A stretch of 64,000 bases of DNA from Pseudomonas sp. Irchel s3f7 (GTDB lineage: Bacteria; Pseudomonadota; Gammaproteobacteria; Pseudomonadales; Pseudomonadaceae): contig NZ_FYDO01000015.1 in the NCBI RefSeq assembly GCF_900187615.1, positions 62,001 to 126,000 on the forward strand. The letters are read 5' to 3'. The notes beneath the pieces are model-generated. The model was given only the letters and a program-made list of their open reading frames with translations. It ran no database searches and had not been told where the DNA came from. Numbering within the stretch: position 1 is the first letter of the stretch; each line of letters opens with the position of its first letter. Both the position numbers and the translations under genes were made by a program. Of the stretch, positions 27,161 to 35,987 are shown piece by piece.

Positions 27161-27214
27161 ACCTTGATCATCCTTTGAAATGTGAACCATCACTTGATGG
27201 TTCTACAGTTTCCC

Positions 27215-28492
27215 TCAAAAACGATCCAGTCTGTAGGGCTCAGTCGCGGGTAATCCTGTAGAGGCTGCGACACTCCCGGGCAGGGCCAGTTGTGCGATGA
27301 GTTCGGCCGTTACTGCGGCCTGCGTCAGCCCCAGATGTTGATGACCGAAAGCAAGCAGGACCTTGCCGTCGCACACCCGGTCGATGATCGGCAGCGAATC
27401 CGGCAGCGAAGGGCGGAACCCCATCCACGGCGTTGCGGCTTCGGCATTCAACTCACGACGGAACAAGCCTTTGCTCAAGCGGTGCAATTGCCAGGCGCGC
27501 TCCATGCTCGGTGGCTGATCAAGGCCAGCGAACTCGACCGTCCCCGCCAGCCTCAAGCCTTCGGACATGGGCGTCATGATGAATTTGCGCTCCAGCGAGG
27601 TGACGGCAAACGGCAACCGTTCGAGCTCAAGGGGCAACATCAGGTGATAACCGCGCTCGGTGTCCAGCGGGACTTTTTTGCCGGTCAGCGCAGCGGTGAG
27701 TTTCGCCGAGTGAGCACCGCAGGCGATCAGGACTTGTCGGCTGGAGACTCGGCCTTGATCGGTGATCAACGAAACGCCGTGTTCAGTGAGCTGTCCGCCA
27801 TCGACCCGTTGCTTGAGGAACTGCACGCCGCTAGCCTTGGCCGCATTGACCAGTTCGCCAACCACCCGAAACGGGTCGAGGAAATGTCCGGTGCGCGGGA
27901 AGAACAATCCGCCCCTAATGCCTTCGCTCAGTTGCGGGGCCGCTTCGCGCACGGCGTTGGCCTGCCAGAAATCGACGGGCACCTGTTGCTGGCGCATGCG
28001 TGCCAGCACTGCTTCGATAGCAGGTTGTGAATCGGGCCGTTCGAACACCAGCAGCGAGCCGTCTTCTTTCAGCAGATCAGGGCGGGCGATTCCGCTCAGC
28101 AACCGTTGCCAGGCGTCCAGGCTGCTTTCATTCAAAGCGCGGATACCGGCCACGGTGCGCTGGAACGGCGCCGGGCGCAGGTTCAGCAACAGACGCATGA
28201 ACCAGGGCAGGGCGCGGGGCATGTATTTCCAGTCCAGGCGCAGCGGGCCCATCGGGTCCATGAGCATGGCGGGCAGGCGCTTGAGGATCGACAGGTCGGC
28301 GATGGGAAACACCTGCTCGGTGGCCAGGTGCCCGGCGTTGCCAAATGAAGCGCCGCGACCGGGTTCCTGCTGGTCGATGACCACCACTCGATGGCCTTGG
28401 CGGGCGAGCTGCAAGGCGCAGGCAACGCCGATGATCCCGGCGCCGACCACGGCAATGTCATGGGCAAAGTGGGGCGAGGAAAGATTCGACAT
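27215..28492 (-). CDS. D-hydroxyproline dehydrogenase, FAD-dependent (HypOX/LhpB type)
   Basis: 425 residues of the DadA/DAO family. FAD-binding motif VVGAGIIGVACALQLA at residues 15-30 (GAGIIG 17-22), then VVIDQQEPGRGASFGNAGHLATEQVFP, and a C-terminal FAD contact LAFGHQHLGLTQAAVTAELIA. It oxidises cis-4-hydroxy-D-proline to pyrroline-4-hydroxy-2-carboxylate. The substrate is assigned from its place in a complete hydroxyproline cluster: the upstream ALDH gene ends 2 bases before this start, and the deaminase and epimerase genes precede that. In isolation it would be called a D-amino acid dehydrogenase. Confidence 0.85.
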   Translation of the reverse strand: MSNLSSPHFAHDIAVVGAGIIGVACALQLARQGHRVVVIDQQEPGRGASFGNAGHLATEQVFPIADLSILKRLPAMLMDPMGPLRLDWKYMPRALPWFMRLLLNLRPAPFQRTVAGIRALNESSLDAWQRLLSGIARPDLLKEDGSLLVFERPDSQPAIEAVLARMRQQQVPVDFWQANAVREAAPQLSEGIRGGLFFPRTGHFLDPFRVVGELVNAAKASGVQFLKQRVDGGQLTEHGVSLITDQGRVSSRQVLIACGAHSAKLTAALTGKKVPLDTERGYHLMLPLELERLPFAVTSLERKFIMTPMSEGLRLAGTVEFAGLDQPPSMERAWQLHRLSKGLFRRELNAEAATPWMGFRPSLPDSLPIIDRVCDGKVLLAFGHQHLGLTQAAVTAELIAQLALPGSVAASTGLPATEPYRLDRF

Positions 28493-28494
28493 GG

Positions 28495-30072
28495 CTAGGC
28501 TTCTCTCTGGCCGTCGAGTAGGCGCCGCAGTTGCAGCGGATTACCCTGCTGGAGCGCGGCGGGGAGCAAGGCGTCCGGGAAATCCTGATAGCACACCGGG
28601 CGCAGGAACCGCAGGATTGCCGCGGTGCCGACCGAGGTGGTACGTGGGTCGGACGTCGCCGGGAACGGCCCGCCATGGACCATGGCATCGCACACTTCGA
28701 CGCCGGTTGGCCAGCCGTTGACCAGCAAGCGGCCCGCCTTGCGTTCCAGCACCGGCAGCAAGGCCCGAGCGCTGTCCAGATCGGCGTCATCCAGTTGCAG
28801 CGTGGCGGTCAACTGGCCTTCGAGGTGCTCGATGACCTGACGCATTTCATTGTCATCGGCGCATTGCACGATCAGCGAAGCGGCGCCGAACATTTCAGCC
28901 TGCAACGCGGGGTCCGCGAGAAAATCCTGTGCTCGGCTGACGAACAAATGGGCCTGGCATTGGTTGGGTGTTTCACCCGCCAAACCGACGGCCGCTGCCT
29001 GGGCATGCGCATGCTCGACCAGCGAGCCGACGCCGGCCTCGTAGGCACTGAAAATCCCGGGCGTGAGCATGGTTTGCGCGGGGCTGCGACGCACAATGTC
29101 GGCTGCTGCGCTGATGAAACGATCGAGGGCAGCGCCTTGGCGGGCGATCACCAGACCAGGGTTGGTGCAGAACTGACCGGCGCCCTGGGTCAGCGATGCG
29201 ACGAAGCCTTGAGCCAATGCCTCACCGCGAGCTTGCAGGGCGGCCGGGAACAGCAACACCGGATTGATCGAACTCATTTCCGCGTACACCGGGATCGGTT
29301 CCGGACGTGCCTGCGCCGCTTGGCACAAGGCGATGCCGCCACTGCGTGAACCCGTAAATCCAACGGCCTTGATGCGCGGGTCAGTGACCAGGGCGATGCC
29401 GACTTCGCGACCGGAGCCGAACAGCAGCGAAAACACACCCTCGGGCAGCGCGCACTGTTTCACCGCACGCGCCACCGCACGGCCGACCAGTTCGCTGGTC
29501 CCCGGATGAGCGCTGTGCGCCTTGACCACCACCGGGCAACCGGTGGCCAATGCCGAAGCGGTGTCGCCACCGGCGACGGAGAAGGCCAGTGGAAAATTGC
29601 TCGCACCGAACACCGCCACCGGGCCCACGGGGATCTGTCGTTGGCGCAGGTCCGGACGGGGCAGGGGTTGACGTTCCGGCAGCGCGTTGTCGACGCGTAC
29701 ATCCAGCCATTCGCCGGCGCGCACGGTGCGGGCAAACAGGCGCAGTTGCTGACAGGTGCGGCCCCGTTCGCCCTGGATGCGCGGACGCGGCAGGCCGGTC
29801 TCAGCCACAGCGCGGTCGATCAGTTCATCGCCGAGGGCTTCGATCTCGCTGGCGATGGTTTCGAGGAATTCAGCGCGTGCGTCCAGCGAGGTTGCGCGAT
29901 AGCCGTCGAAGGCGGCCGATGCCAGGGCACACGCCTGTTCGACGTGCTCGCGGCCACCTCCGAGGTAGGCCGGTTCGAGTGGCAAGCCAGTGGCGGGATT
30001 AATGGCCCGGATCGCTTCGCGATGCCCGGTAACGGCTTGCTGGCCGATCAGCAGGTTGCCTGTCAGAGTCAT
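28495..30072 (-). CDS. Alpha-ketoglutarate semialdehyde dehydrogenase (HypDH type)
   Basis: 525 residues, the length of 2,5-dioxovalerate dehydrogenases rather than the usual 480-490 of ALDHs. Motifs: [33 protein letters not shown], the general base in [15 protein letters not shown], and the catalytic cysteine in [15 protein letters not shown]. It turns 2,5-dioxopentanoate into 2-oxoglutarate, the last step of hydroxyproline breakdown. ATG 30072 is preceded by AGGAACCACC. An extended frame upstream has no family similarity. It sits between the deaminase and the dehydrogenase genes. Confidence 0.9.
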   Translation of the reverse strand: MTLTGNLLIGQQAVTGHREAIRAINPATGLPLEPAYLGGGREHVEQACALASAAFDGYRATSLDARAEFLETIASEIEALGDELIDRAVAETGLPRPRIQGERGRTCQQLRLFARTVRAGEWLDVRVDNALPERQPLPRPDLRQRQIPVGPVAVFGASNFPLAFSVAGGDTASALATGCPVVVKAHSAHPGTSELVGRAVARAVKQCALPEGVFSLLFGSGREVGIALVTDPRIKAVGFTGSRSGGIALCQAAQARPEPIPVYAEMSSINPVLLFPAALQARGEALAQGFVASLTQGAGQFCTNPGLVIARQGAALDRFISAAADIVRRSPAQTMLTPGIFSAYEAGVGSLVEHAHAQAAAVGLAGETPNQCQAHLFVSRAQDFLADPALQAEMFGAASLIVQCADDNEMRQVIEHLEGQLTATLQLDDADLDSARALLPVLERKAGRLLVNGWPTGVEVCDAMVHGGPFPATSDPRTTSVGTAAILRFLRPVCYQDFPDALLPAALQQGNPLQLRRLLDGQREA

Positions 30073-30152
30073 GGTGGTTCCTGAAAAAAATAGGTGGGGA
30101 CGAAAACAAAAGCGGCGCGACCCGGCGCGCCGCCGTGCAAGCCGGGTGAACG

Positions 30153-31100
30153 TCAGGCGACGTTCTGCTCGGCCGACCAGTGCTCGTACCACTGGCGGAA
30201 CAGCGCGTACTGGTTCTCGGCGTAACGACGCTGGGCATCGCTGAGCACATCGGTTTCGTTGAAGTGCAGCGCGTATCCCTTGTCGCCGTTGAGCACCATC
30301 AGGTGCTTGTAATAAAGCACCAGGTCGCAACCCTCGTCGAAGGACGACAGCACCGCCAGTGCCGATTCCAGCTCGCGGGCCTGACGACGGGCCTTGGCGT
30401 CGCCTTTGGCAGCTTGCTTGCTCAATGCCACCAGTTGCAGCACTTCGCGTGGCAGGGCGTTGCCGATGCCGGTGATGGCGCCGGTGGCGTTGCAGTTGAC
30501 GAAGCCGTGCACCACTTGGGTGTCGACACCGACCATCAGGGTGACGGCGTCATCCTTGGAGGTGATGTGTTCGGCGGCGTAGCGCAGGTCGGCAGCACCG
30601 CCGAATTCCTTGAAACCGATCAGGTTCGGGTACTCGCGACGCAGTTCGAAGAACAGGTCGGCACGGGTGGCGAAGCCGTAGTAAGGGCTGTTGTAGATCA
30701 CGGCGGGCAAGCCCGGTGCGGCTTTCAGAATCGCGGCGAAGTGAGCTTTTTGCGCGGTGGCCGAAGCGCCACGGGACAGCACACGAGGAATGACCATCAG
30801 GCCATGGGCGCCGACCTTGGCCGCATGCGCCGCATGGGACACCGCTTCGCGGCTGTTGACCGCACCGGTACCGACGATGGTCGGAATGCCGGCAGCCACC
30901 AGACGGGCTACGCCTTCCTGACGCTCGGTTTCGGTGAGCAGCGGCCAGTCACCCATGGAACCGCAATACACGACGGCGCTCATGCCGATGTCGATCAGCT
31001 CGCGACCCTTGGTCACCAGTGCGTCGAAGTCCGGCTTGCGGTCGGCGGTGCACGGGGTCATCAGTGCCGGAATGCAGCCAGTAAAAATGTTGTCGCTCAT
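30153..31100 (-). CDS. Pyrroline-4-hydroxy-2-carboxylate deaminase (HypD/LhpC type, DapA family)
   Basis: 315-residue TIM-barrel protein of the DapA superfamily. The Schiff-base lysine is Lys164 in IGFKEFGG, with the catalytic tyrosine region [11 protein letters not shown] at 134-143 and [13 protein letters not shown] at the entrance. It deaminates and dehydrates the cyclic imine product of hydroxyproline oxidation to 2,5-dioxopentanoate. Genes for the epimerase, dehydrogenase and semialdehyde dehydrogenase around it make this function much more likely than dihydrodipicolinate synthase. Confidence 0.9.
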   Translation of the reverse strand: MSDNIFTGCIPALMTPCTADRKPDFDALVTKGRELIDIGMSAVVYCGSMGDWPLLTETERQEGVARLVAAGIPTIVGTGAVNSREAVSHAAHAAKVGAHGLMVIPRVLSRGASATAQKAHFAAILKAAPGLPAVIYNSPYYGFATRADLFFELRREYPNLIGFKEFGGAADLRYAAEHITSKDDAVTLMVGVDTQVVHGFVNCNATGAITGIGNALPREVLQLVALSKQAAKGDAKARRQARELESALAVLSSFDEGCDLVLYYKHLMVLNGDKGYALHFNETDVLSDAQRRYAENQYALFRQWYEHWSAEQNVA

Positions 31101-31155
31101 TGTTGTAACTCCTTGAAGCGTTCATACAGATTGATTGAGGAAAGACGCGTAGGGC

Positions 31156-32082
31156 TCAGATGCCCCACGCAAAGGGATCCTGTTCGTCGATCAGCAACAT
31201 GGCGTCGGCGGTCATGTAGGCGCGGCCCGTGATGGACGGGATGATGCGTTCGCCGTCCCATTCATAGCTGCCGACGAACTGGCTGCCGGTGATGCTGGCC
31301 TGGACCCAGCGCTCACCGACGGCGAGTTTTCCGTCGGCCGCCAGGCAGGCCAGTTTGGCGCTGGTGCCGGTGCCGCAGGGTGAGCGGTCGTAGGCCTTGC
31401 CCGGGCACATGACGAAGTTGCGGCTGTCGGCCTGGTCGTCCTCGGCGAACAATTCGACGTGGTCGATCAGCGCGCCGTCTTCGCCGTGGATGCCTTGGGC
31501 TTCGAGGGCCTTGAGCATCGCCCAGGTGTACTCGGTCAGGGCGTCGACGTTGTCCATCTGCAACGTTTTGCCGTGGTCGGACACCAGGAAAAACCAGTTG
31601 CCGCCCCAGGCGATATCGCCATGGACACGACCATGGCCGGGCACCTCGACCGGCACCTGTTGGCGGTAGCGGTAAGCGGGCACGTTGCGCAGGGTGACGT
31701 TGCCGTCCTCATGCAACGTCGCGTTGACCGGGCCGACCGGGGTGTCGATCTTGTGCACGCCGGGCTGGATATGCCCCAGGTAATGCAGCGAGTTGACCAG
31801 GCCGATGGTGCCGTGGCCGCACATGCCGAGGTAGCCGGCGTTGTTGAAGAAAATCACGCCGCAGGTGGCATCCGGCGACACCGGTTCGCAGTACAGCGCA
31901 CCCACCAGCACATCGTTGCCACGAGGTTCCAGCAGGCAGGCGCGACGCCATGGATCATGCTGCTCGCGCAGGGCATCGCGCTTCTCGGCCATGGTCCGGC
32001 CGGGCAACTGGGGCAGGCCCGACATCACCAGGCGAGTCGGTTCGCCGCCGGTGTGGGAATCAATGACATGTACTTTTTTCAT
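31156..32082 (-). CDS. 4-Hydroxyproline 2-epimerase (HypRE/LhpA type)
   Basis: 308 residues of the proline racemase family. The two catalytic cysteines are Cys88 (GMCGHGTIG) and Cys236 (SPCGTGTSA), with the substrate-site [10 protein letters not shown] near the N-terminus. It converts trans-4-hydroxy-L-proline to cis-4-hydroxy-D-proline, the first step of the pathway. Both cysteines are present, which separates it from the dehydratase branch that has one cysteine replaced. [10 protein letters not shown] at 32082 was preferred over the ATG at 32094. Confidence 0.93.
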   Translation of the reverse strand: MKKVHVIDSHTGGEPTRLVMSGLPQLPGRTMAEKRDALREQHDPWRRACLLEPRGNDVLVGALYCEPVSPDATCGVIFFNNAGYLGMCGHGTIGLVNSLHYLGHIQPGVHKIDTPVGPVNATLHEDGNVTLRNVPAYRYRQQVPVEVPGHGRVHGDIAWGGNWFFLVSDHGKTLQMDNVDALTEYTWAMLKALEAQGIHGEDGALIDHVELFAEDDQADSRNFVMCPGKAYDRSPCGTGTSAKLACLAADGKLAVGERWVQASITGSQFVGSYEWDGERIIPSITGRAYMTADAMLLIDEQDPFAWGI

Positions 32083-32128
32083 AAACCTTTCCATTCAGAG
32101 GAACACGCAGGCATTGCTGGCCTGAATT

Positions 32129-33775
32129 TCAGCGAGAGGTCTGGGCGGACACGCCGATTGGACGCTGGCCAGTGGTCGTGCCGGGGTGAACAGAATCGGC
32201 TTCGCTTTCAGCGTCCTCTTCTTCCAGGCGAACCAGATGCGCCGGCACGCCGGTGGCCGCGCCCCAGTAGTAAATGCCCATCGCACAGGCCGCCACGACC
32301 ACGGTGTCGAAAGGATGGGTGAGTACGCCCATGCCGCCGAAACTGCCGAGCCAGGACAGCACGATGGTCACGGCGTAGAAGCCGATCAGCCATGCCGAAG
32401 AACGCACTTGCTGGGCCAGGCTCAGGTGTTGCGTCGGCACATAGCGACCGCACAGCAGGTAGATCACGAACATCAGGATTTGCAGGCCGAGCAGCCAGGA
32501 CACGGTGTTCCAGCCCGACCAGTAGACGATCAGCGCGGCAATGATGAACGACACCGGGCCGAGGACGCCCATGCGCTTGACCTTGAATGGTCGCGGCATG
32601 TCCGGCGCATTGCGGCGCAGGGCGGCAACGGAGACCGGCGCCACGGCGTAGCTCAACACCAGCGCGGCGGAGACCACGTTGATCAGGGCTTCCCACGAAG
32701 GGAAGGGCAGGGTCCAGAACACAGACAGGGCAAAGGTCAGCCACAGCGCCGGACGCGGGATGCCGGACTTTTCGTCGATGCGGGTGAAGATCTTGAAGAA
32801 GGTCCCGGTTTGCGCCCAGCCGTAGATCACACGTGGGGTGGCGTTCATGTAGATGTTGCCGCAACCGCTCGGGGAGATCACCGCGTCGGCCACCACCAGA
32901 TAAGCCAACCAACCCACACCCAACGCCAGGGCGATATCGCGGTAGGGCAGGGCCAGTTCTTTGGCGACGCCGGCCCAGCCATTGGCGAGCATTTCGGTGG
33001 GCACGCCGCCGAGGAAGGCCACTTGTAGCAGCACATAAATCGCGGTGGAGAGCAGTACGGAGAGGATCAGTGCAATCGGGATGGTGCGTTGCGGATTCTT
33101 CACTTCGCTGGCCACCGAGATGATCGGCGTCAGCCCCAGGTAAGCGAAGATAATGCCGCCGGCGGACACCGCCATTTCGACACCGGACAGCCCGAACGGC
33201 ATGAAGCCCTGGGACTGGAAGTTCTCCGGTTTGAAAAAGGTGAACAGCACGCCGATCACCAGCAACGGCACGATGAACTTGAACAGGCTGATCAGGTTGT
33301 TGGCCTTGGCGAAGGTTTTCACGCTGTAGTAGTTGAGCATGAAGAACAGGCACAACAGGCCAAACTGCACCAGCCAGCCAAGCGCCGTTGGATTGCTGGA
33401 GCCGGCCTGCGTCAATGCGGGAAACCATGCAGCAGCGTACTGACGCGCAGCGACCACTTCGATGGCCACCAGGCTGGAAAACGCGATCAGCGTGATGAAG
33501 CCCATCAGGTAACCCAGCAGCGGGCCGTGGGAATAAACCGGGTAGCGAATCACACCGCCGGCACGGGGCAGCGCCGCGCCTAATTCACAATAAACGATGC
33601 CCAACAGCAGAACGGCAAACCCGCCCAGCAACCAGGAAAATATCCCCGCCGGCCCCGCAATCGCGGAGACGTGACTGGCTGCGAACAGCCAACCGGAGCC
33701 GAAAATCGCCCCCAGTCCGATAAACGTGAGGTCTATCAACGACAGTTGTTTTTTGAACTTGCCTTGGCCTGACAT
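32129..33775 (-). CDS. APC-superfamily amino acid permease
   Basis: 548 residues with about 12-14 membrane segments. N-terminal signature: LTFIGLGAIFGSGWLFAASHVSAIAGPAGIFSW, followed by RAGGVIRYPVYSHGPLLGYLMGF. The C-terminal tail is acidic and soluble (RLEEEDAESEADSV). ATG 33775 has AAGGCGATGCC before it. It lies 46 bases upstream of the epimerase gene in the same orientation, so it is the likely first gene of the operon and hydroxyproline (or proline) its likely cargo. The substrate is inferred from context. Confidence 0.85.
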   Translation of the reverse strand: MSGQGKFKKQLSLIDLTFIGLGAIFGSGWLFAASHVSAIAGPAGIFSWLLGGFAVLLLGIVYCELGAALPRAGGVIRYPVYSHGPLLGYLMGFITLIAFSSLVAIEVVAARQYAAAWFPALTQAGSSNPTALGWLVQFGLLCLFFMLNYYSVKTFAKANNLISLFKFIVPLLVIGVLFTFFKPENFQSQGFMPFGLSGVEMAVSAGGIIFAYLGLTPIISVASEVKNPQRTIPIALILSVLLSTAIYVLLQVAFLGGVPTEMLANGWAGVAKELALPYRDIALALGVGWLAYLVVADAVISPSGCGNIYMNATPRVIYGWAQTGTFFKIFTRIDEKSGIPRPALWLTFALSVFWTLPFPSWEALINVVSAALVLSYAVAPVSVAALRRNAPDMPRPFKVKRMGVLGPVSFIIAALIVYWSGWNTVSWLLGLQILMFVIYLLCGRYVPTQHLSLAQQVRSSAWLIGFYAVTIVLSWLGSFGGMGVLTHPFDTVVVAACAMGIYYWGAATGVPAHLVRLEEEDAESEADSVHPGTTTGQRPIGVSAQTSR

Positions 33776-33962
33776 GGCATCGCCTTCTTGTGAGTTATTG
33801 GATAGGCAGGTGTGCACTTCAAGTCGCCCCGGTCGGTTTTGCCGAGGAGGGCGGTGGCCATAGATTGAACGTGGCGGCGAACTCGCGATTGATGTTTTTC
33901 TTGGGTGTCGATGACGAAATCAGCACAATGGGCACTGTCTGATTTTTGCGAAGGGCGGGTTC

Positions 33963-34757
33963 ATGACTCAGGATGCGTTTGCAATGCTGTGCCAGGGCGA
34001 CGACTCGAATCGCCCCGAATCCATCGAGCAATTGCTGGCCGGCGTTGCGCTGTTGCTGCCCATGCTGGATGTCATTCCCAATGCTGCGATCTTCATCAAG
34101 GATGTTCAGGCGCGCTATGTCATGGCCAATCGCACGCTGGTGCAACGCTGCGGCTTGAAGCAGTTGAAACCGCTCTTGGGGAAAACCAGCGCCGAAGTGT
34201 TTCCGGCGCAATTGGGCCCCGGTTATACCGAGCAGGACCGACGGGTTCTGGAGCAGGGTTTTGTCCTGGAGGATCAACTGGAGCTGCACTTGTACGGCAG
34301 TCGAGAACCGGGTTGGTGCCTGACTCACAAGCGGCCGCTGTATAACCGCCGCAATGAAATCATCGGCCTGGCCGGGATCTCGGTCGACCTGCAATCGGCG
34401 AGCGATACGCACCCGGCGTATCAGCGCCTGGCGGCGGTCGATGAGCACATTCGCGCGCACTTCAATCGACGCGTGACGCTTGGCGAACTGACGCGCATCG
34501 CCGGTATTTCAGTGGCGCAACTGGAGCGCTACTGCAAGCGCGTGTTCCACCTGACACCGCGGCAGATGATCCAGAAAGTGCGCCTGGAACATGCTTATCG
34601 TCTGCTGCACACCGAGATGCCGATCACCGACGTTGCCTTGCAATGCGGCTACACCGACCACAGTGCGTTCACTCGGCAGTTCAAGGCCTCGACCGGATTC
34701 ACGCCGCGTCAGTACCGGCAGGCGACCGGTCTGGAGCAGTCGTCGAGCCTGGATTAG
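33963..34757 (+). CDS. AraC-family regulator with PAS sensor domain
   Basis: 264 residues. The N-terminal PAS-like domain (MLDVIPNAAIFIKDVQARYVMANRTLVQRCG to IIGLAGISVDL, about 35-140) may sense a metabolite. The C-terminal AraC domain has VTLGELTRIAGISVAQLERYCKRVF and MPITDVALQCGYTDHSAFTRQFKASTGFTPRQYRQ. It is divergent from the hydroxyproline operon with a 187-base shared upstream region, so it most likely activates that operon. A PAS sensor is less usual than a cupin in AraC proteins. Confidence 0.87.
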   Translation: MTQDAFAMLCQGDDSNRPESIEQLLAGVALLLPMLDVIPNAAIFIKDVQARYVMANRTLVQRCGLKQLKPLLGKTSAEVFPAQLGPGYTEQDRRVLEQGFVLEDQLELHLYGSREPGWCLTHKRPLYNRRNEIIGLAGISVDLQSASDTHPAYQRLAAVDEHIRAHFNRRVTLGELTRIAGISVAQLERYCKRVFHLTPRQMIQKVRLEHAYRLLHTEMPITDVALQCGYTDHSAFTRQFKASTGFTPRQYRQATGLEQSSSLD

Positions 34758-34832
34758 CGATGCGTCGGGATTGGCCTGTAAACTGGCTGCGTCAAAGGCA
34801 TTCGCCTTACCCTTTCAAGCAAGAGAGTTCCC

Positions 34833-35213
34833 ATGGCAAACCACGACCTGACCTTTACGCCCGATCCTGATGCGGATTCGATTTCCTCCGACGTCGTCGG
34901 TTTCGGCGGCGTGCTGGTCTCCACGCAGATTCCGACCCGCGCCGACGGCAGCCTGGAACTGGGCGACATCACCCTGCAAAGCGAATGCACCCTGCAAGCG
35001 CTGAAAGTGGCACTGGAACGTGCCGGCAGCTCCATGGACCGCGTGATGCACCTGACCATCTACCTCACCGACATGGCCGACCGCGCCGCGTTCAACGAAG
35101 TCTACAAGCGCTATTTCGCCAAGCCATGGCCGGTCCGCGCTGCTGTGGGCGTAGCGTCCCTGGCGGTCGAAGGCATGCGCGTGGAAGTGACCGCGATGGC
35201 CGCCAAGGCCTGA
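34833..35213 (+). CDS. RidA-family protein (imine/enamine deaminase)
   Basis: 126-residue Rid/YjgF/UK114 protein: GFGGVLVSTQIPTRADGSLELGDI, the trimer-core VALERAGSSMDRVMHLTIYLTDM, and FAKPWPVRAAVGVASLAVEGMRVEVTAMA. The usual substrate-anchoring arginine is present in WPVRAAV. RidA proteins hydrolyse reactive enamines and imines. Hydroxyproline breakdown passes through a cyclic imine, so a link to the adjacent pathway is plausible but unproven. The AAGAGAG ribosome site precedes ATG 34833. It follows the AraC gene on the same strand by 75 bases. Confidence 0.88.
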   Translation: MANHDLTFTPDPDADSISSDVVGFGGVLVSTQIPTRADGSLELGDITLQSECTLQALKVALERAGSSMDRVMHLTIYLTDMADRAAFNEVYKRYFAKPWPVRAAVGVASLAVEGMRVEVTAMAAKA

Positions 35214-35238
35214 CCTCCACCAGACATACACAAAACCC

Positions 35239-35877
35239 TGTAGGAGCGGGCTTGCCCGCGATGACGGCGTGTCAGTCGACATCCATTTTGAATGGTCTAC
35301 CGCTTTCGCGAGCAAGCTTGCTCCTACAGGGGCATGTTGGTCATGGGCTGAATGTGTGGTCCACGCCGATCAACTGTAGGAGCGGGCTTGCCCGCGATGA
35401 CGGCGTGTCAGTCGACATCCATTTTGAATGGTCTACCGCTTTCGCGAGCAAGCTTGCTCCTACAGGGGCATGGTGGTCATGGGCTGGATGTGTGGTCCAC
35501 GCCGATCAACTGTAGGAGCGGGCTTGCCCGCGATGACGGCGTGTCAGCCAACACCCATTTTGAATGGTCTACCGCTATCGCGAGCAAGCTTGCTCCTACG
35601 GGGGCATGTTGGTCATGGGCTGAATGTGTGGTCCACGTCGATCAAATGTAGGAGCGGGCTTGCCCGCGATGGCGGAGTGTCAGTCGACATTCATTTTGAA
35701 TGGTCTATCGCTATCGCGAGCAAGCTTGCTCCTACGGGGAATGTTGGTCATGGGCTGAATGTGTGGTCCACGTCGATCAAATGTAGGAGCGGGCTTGCCC
35801 GCGATGACGGCGTGTCAATCGACATACATTTTGAATGGTCTACCGCTATCGCGAGCAAGCTCGCTCCTACAGGGATT
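35239..35877. repeat. Tandem array of five REP-pair (BIME) units, 135-136 bp period
   Basis: Units begin TGTAGGAGCGGGCTTGCCCG at 35239, 35375, 35511, 35647 and 35782, giving periods of 136, 136, 136 and 135. Each unit holds a forward REP, a spacer (GTGTCAGTCGACATCCA..., then TTTTGAATGGTCTACCGC), an inverted REP ending TTGCTCCTACAGG, and a linker with GGTCATGGGCTGAATGTGTGG. Copies differ by only a few bases. The array fills the RidA-RlhA gap 35214-35987. No gene is inside it. Confidence 0.95.
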
Positions 35878-35987
35878 CAGGTCGTCAGGTCTACACAAAA
35901 CGCCACCCGGCAGCACACGGGTGCCCCTCAAGCGTTTCACCGCTACAATGCACGCCTCGACCGTGACAGCCTGACTAAAAAAATATT

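Noticed and set aside
35239-35877. Regular repeat array considered as CRISPR
   Set aside because: The repeats are REP palindromes in inverted pairs, the spacers are nearly identical between units, and no cas gene is present.
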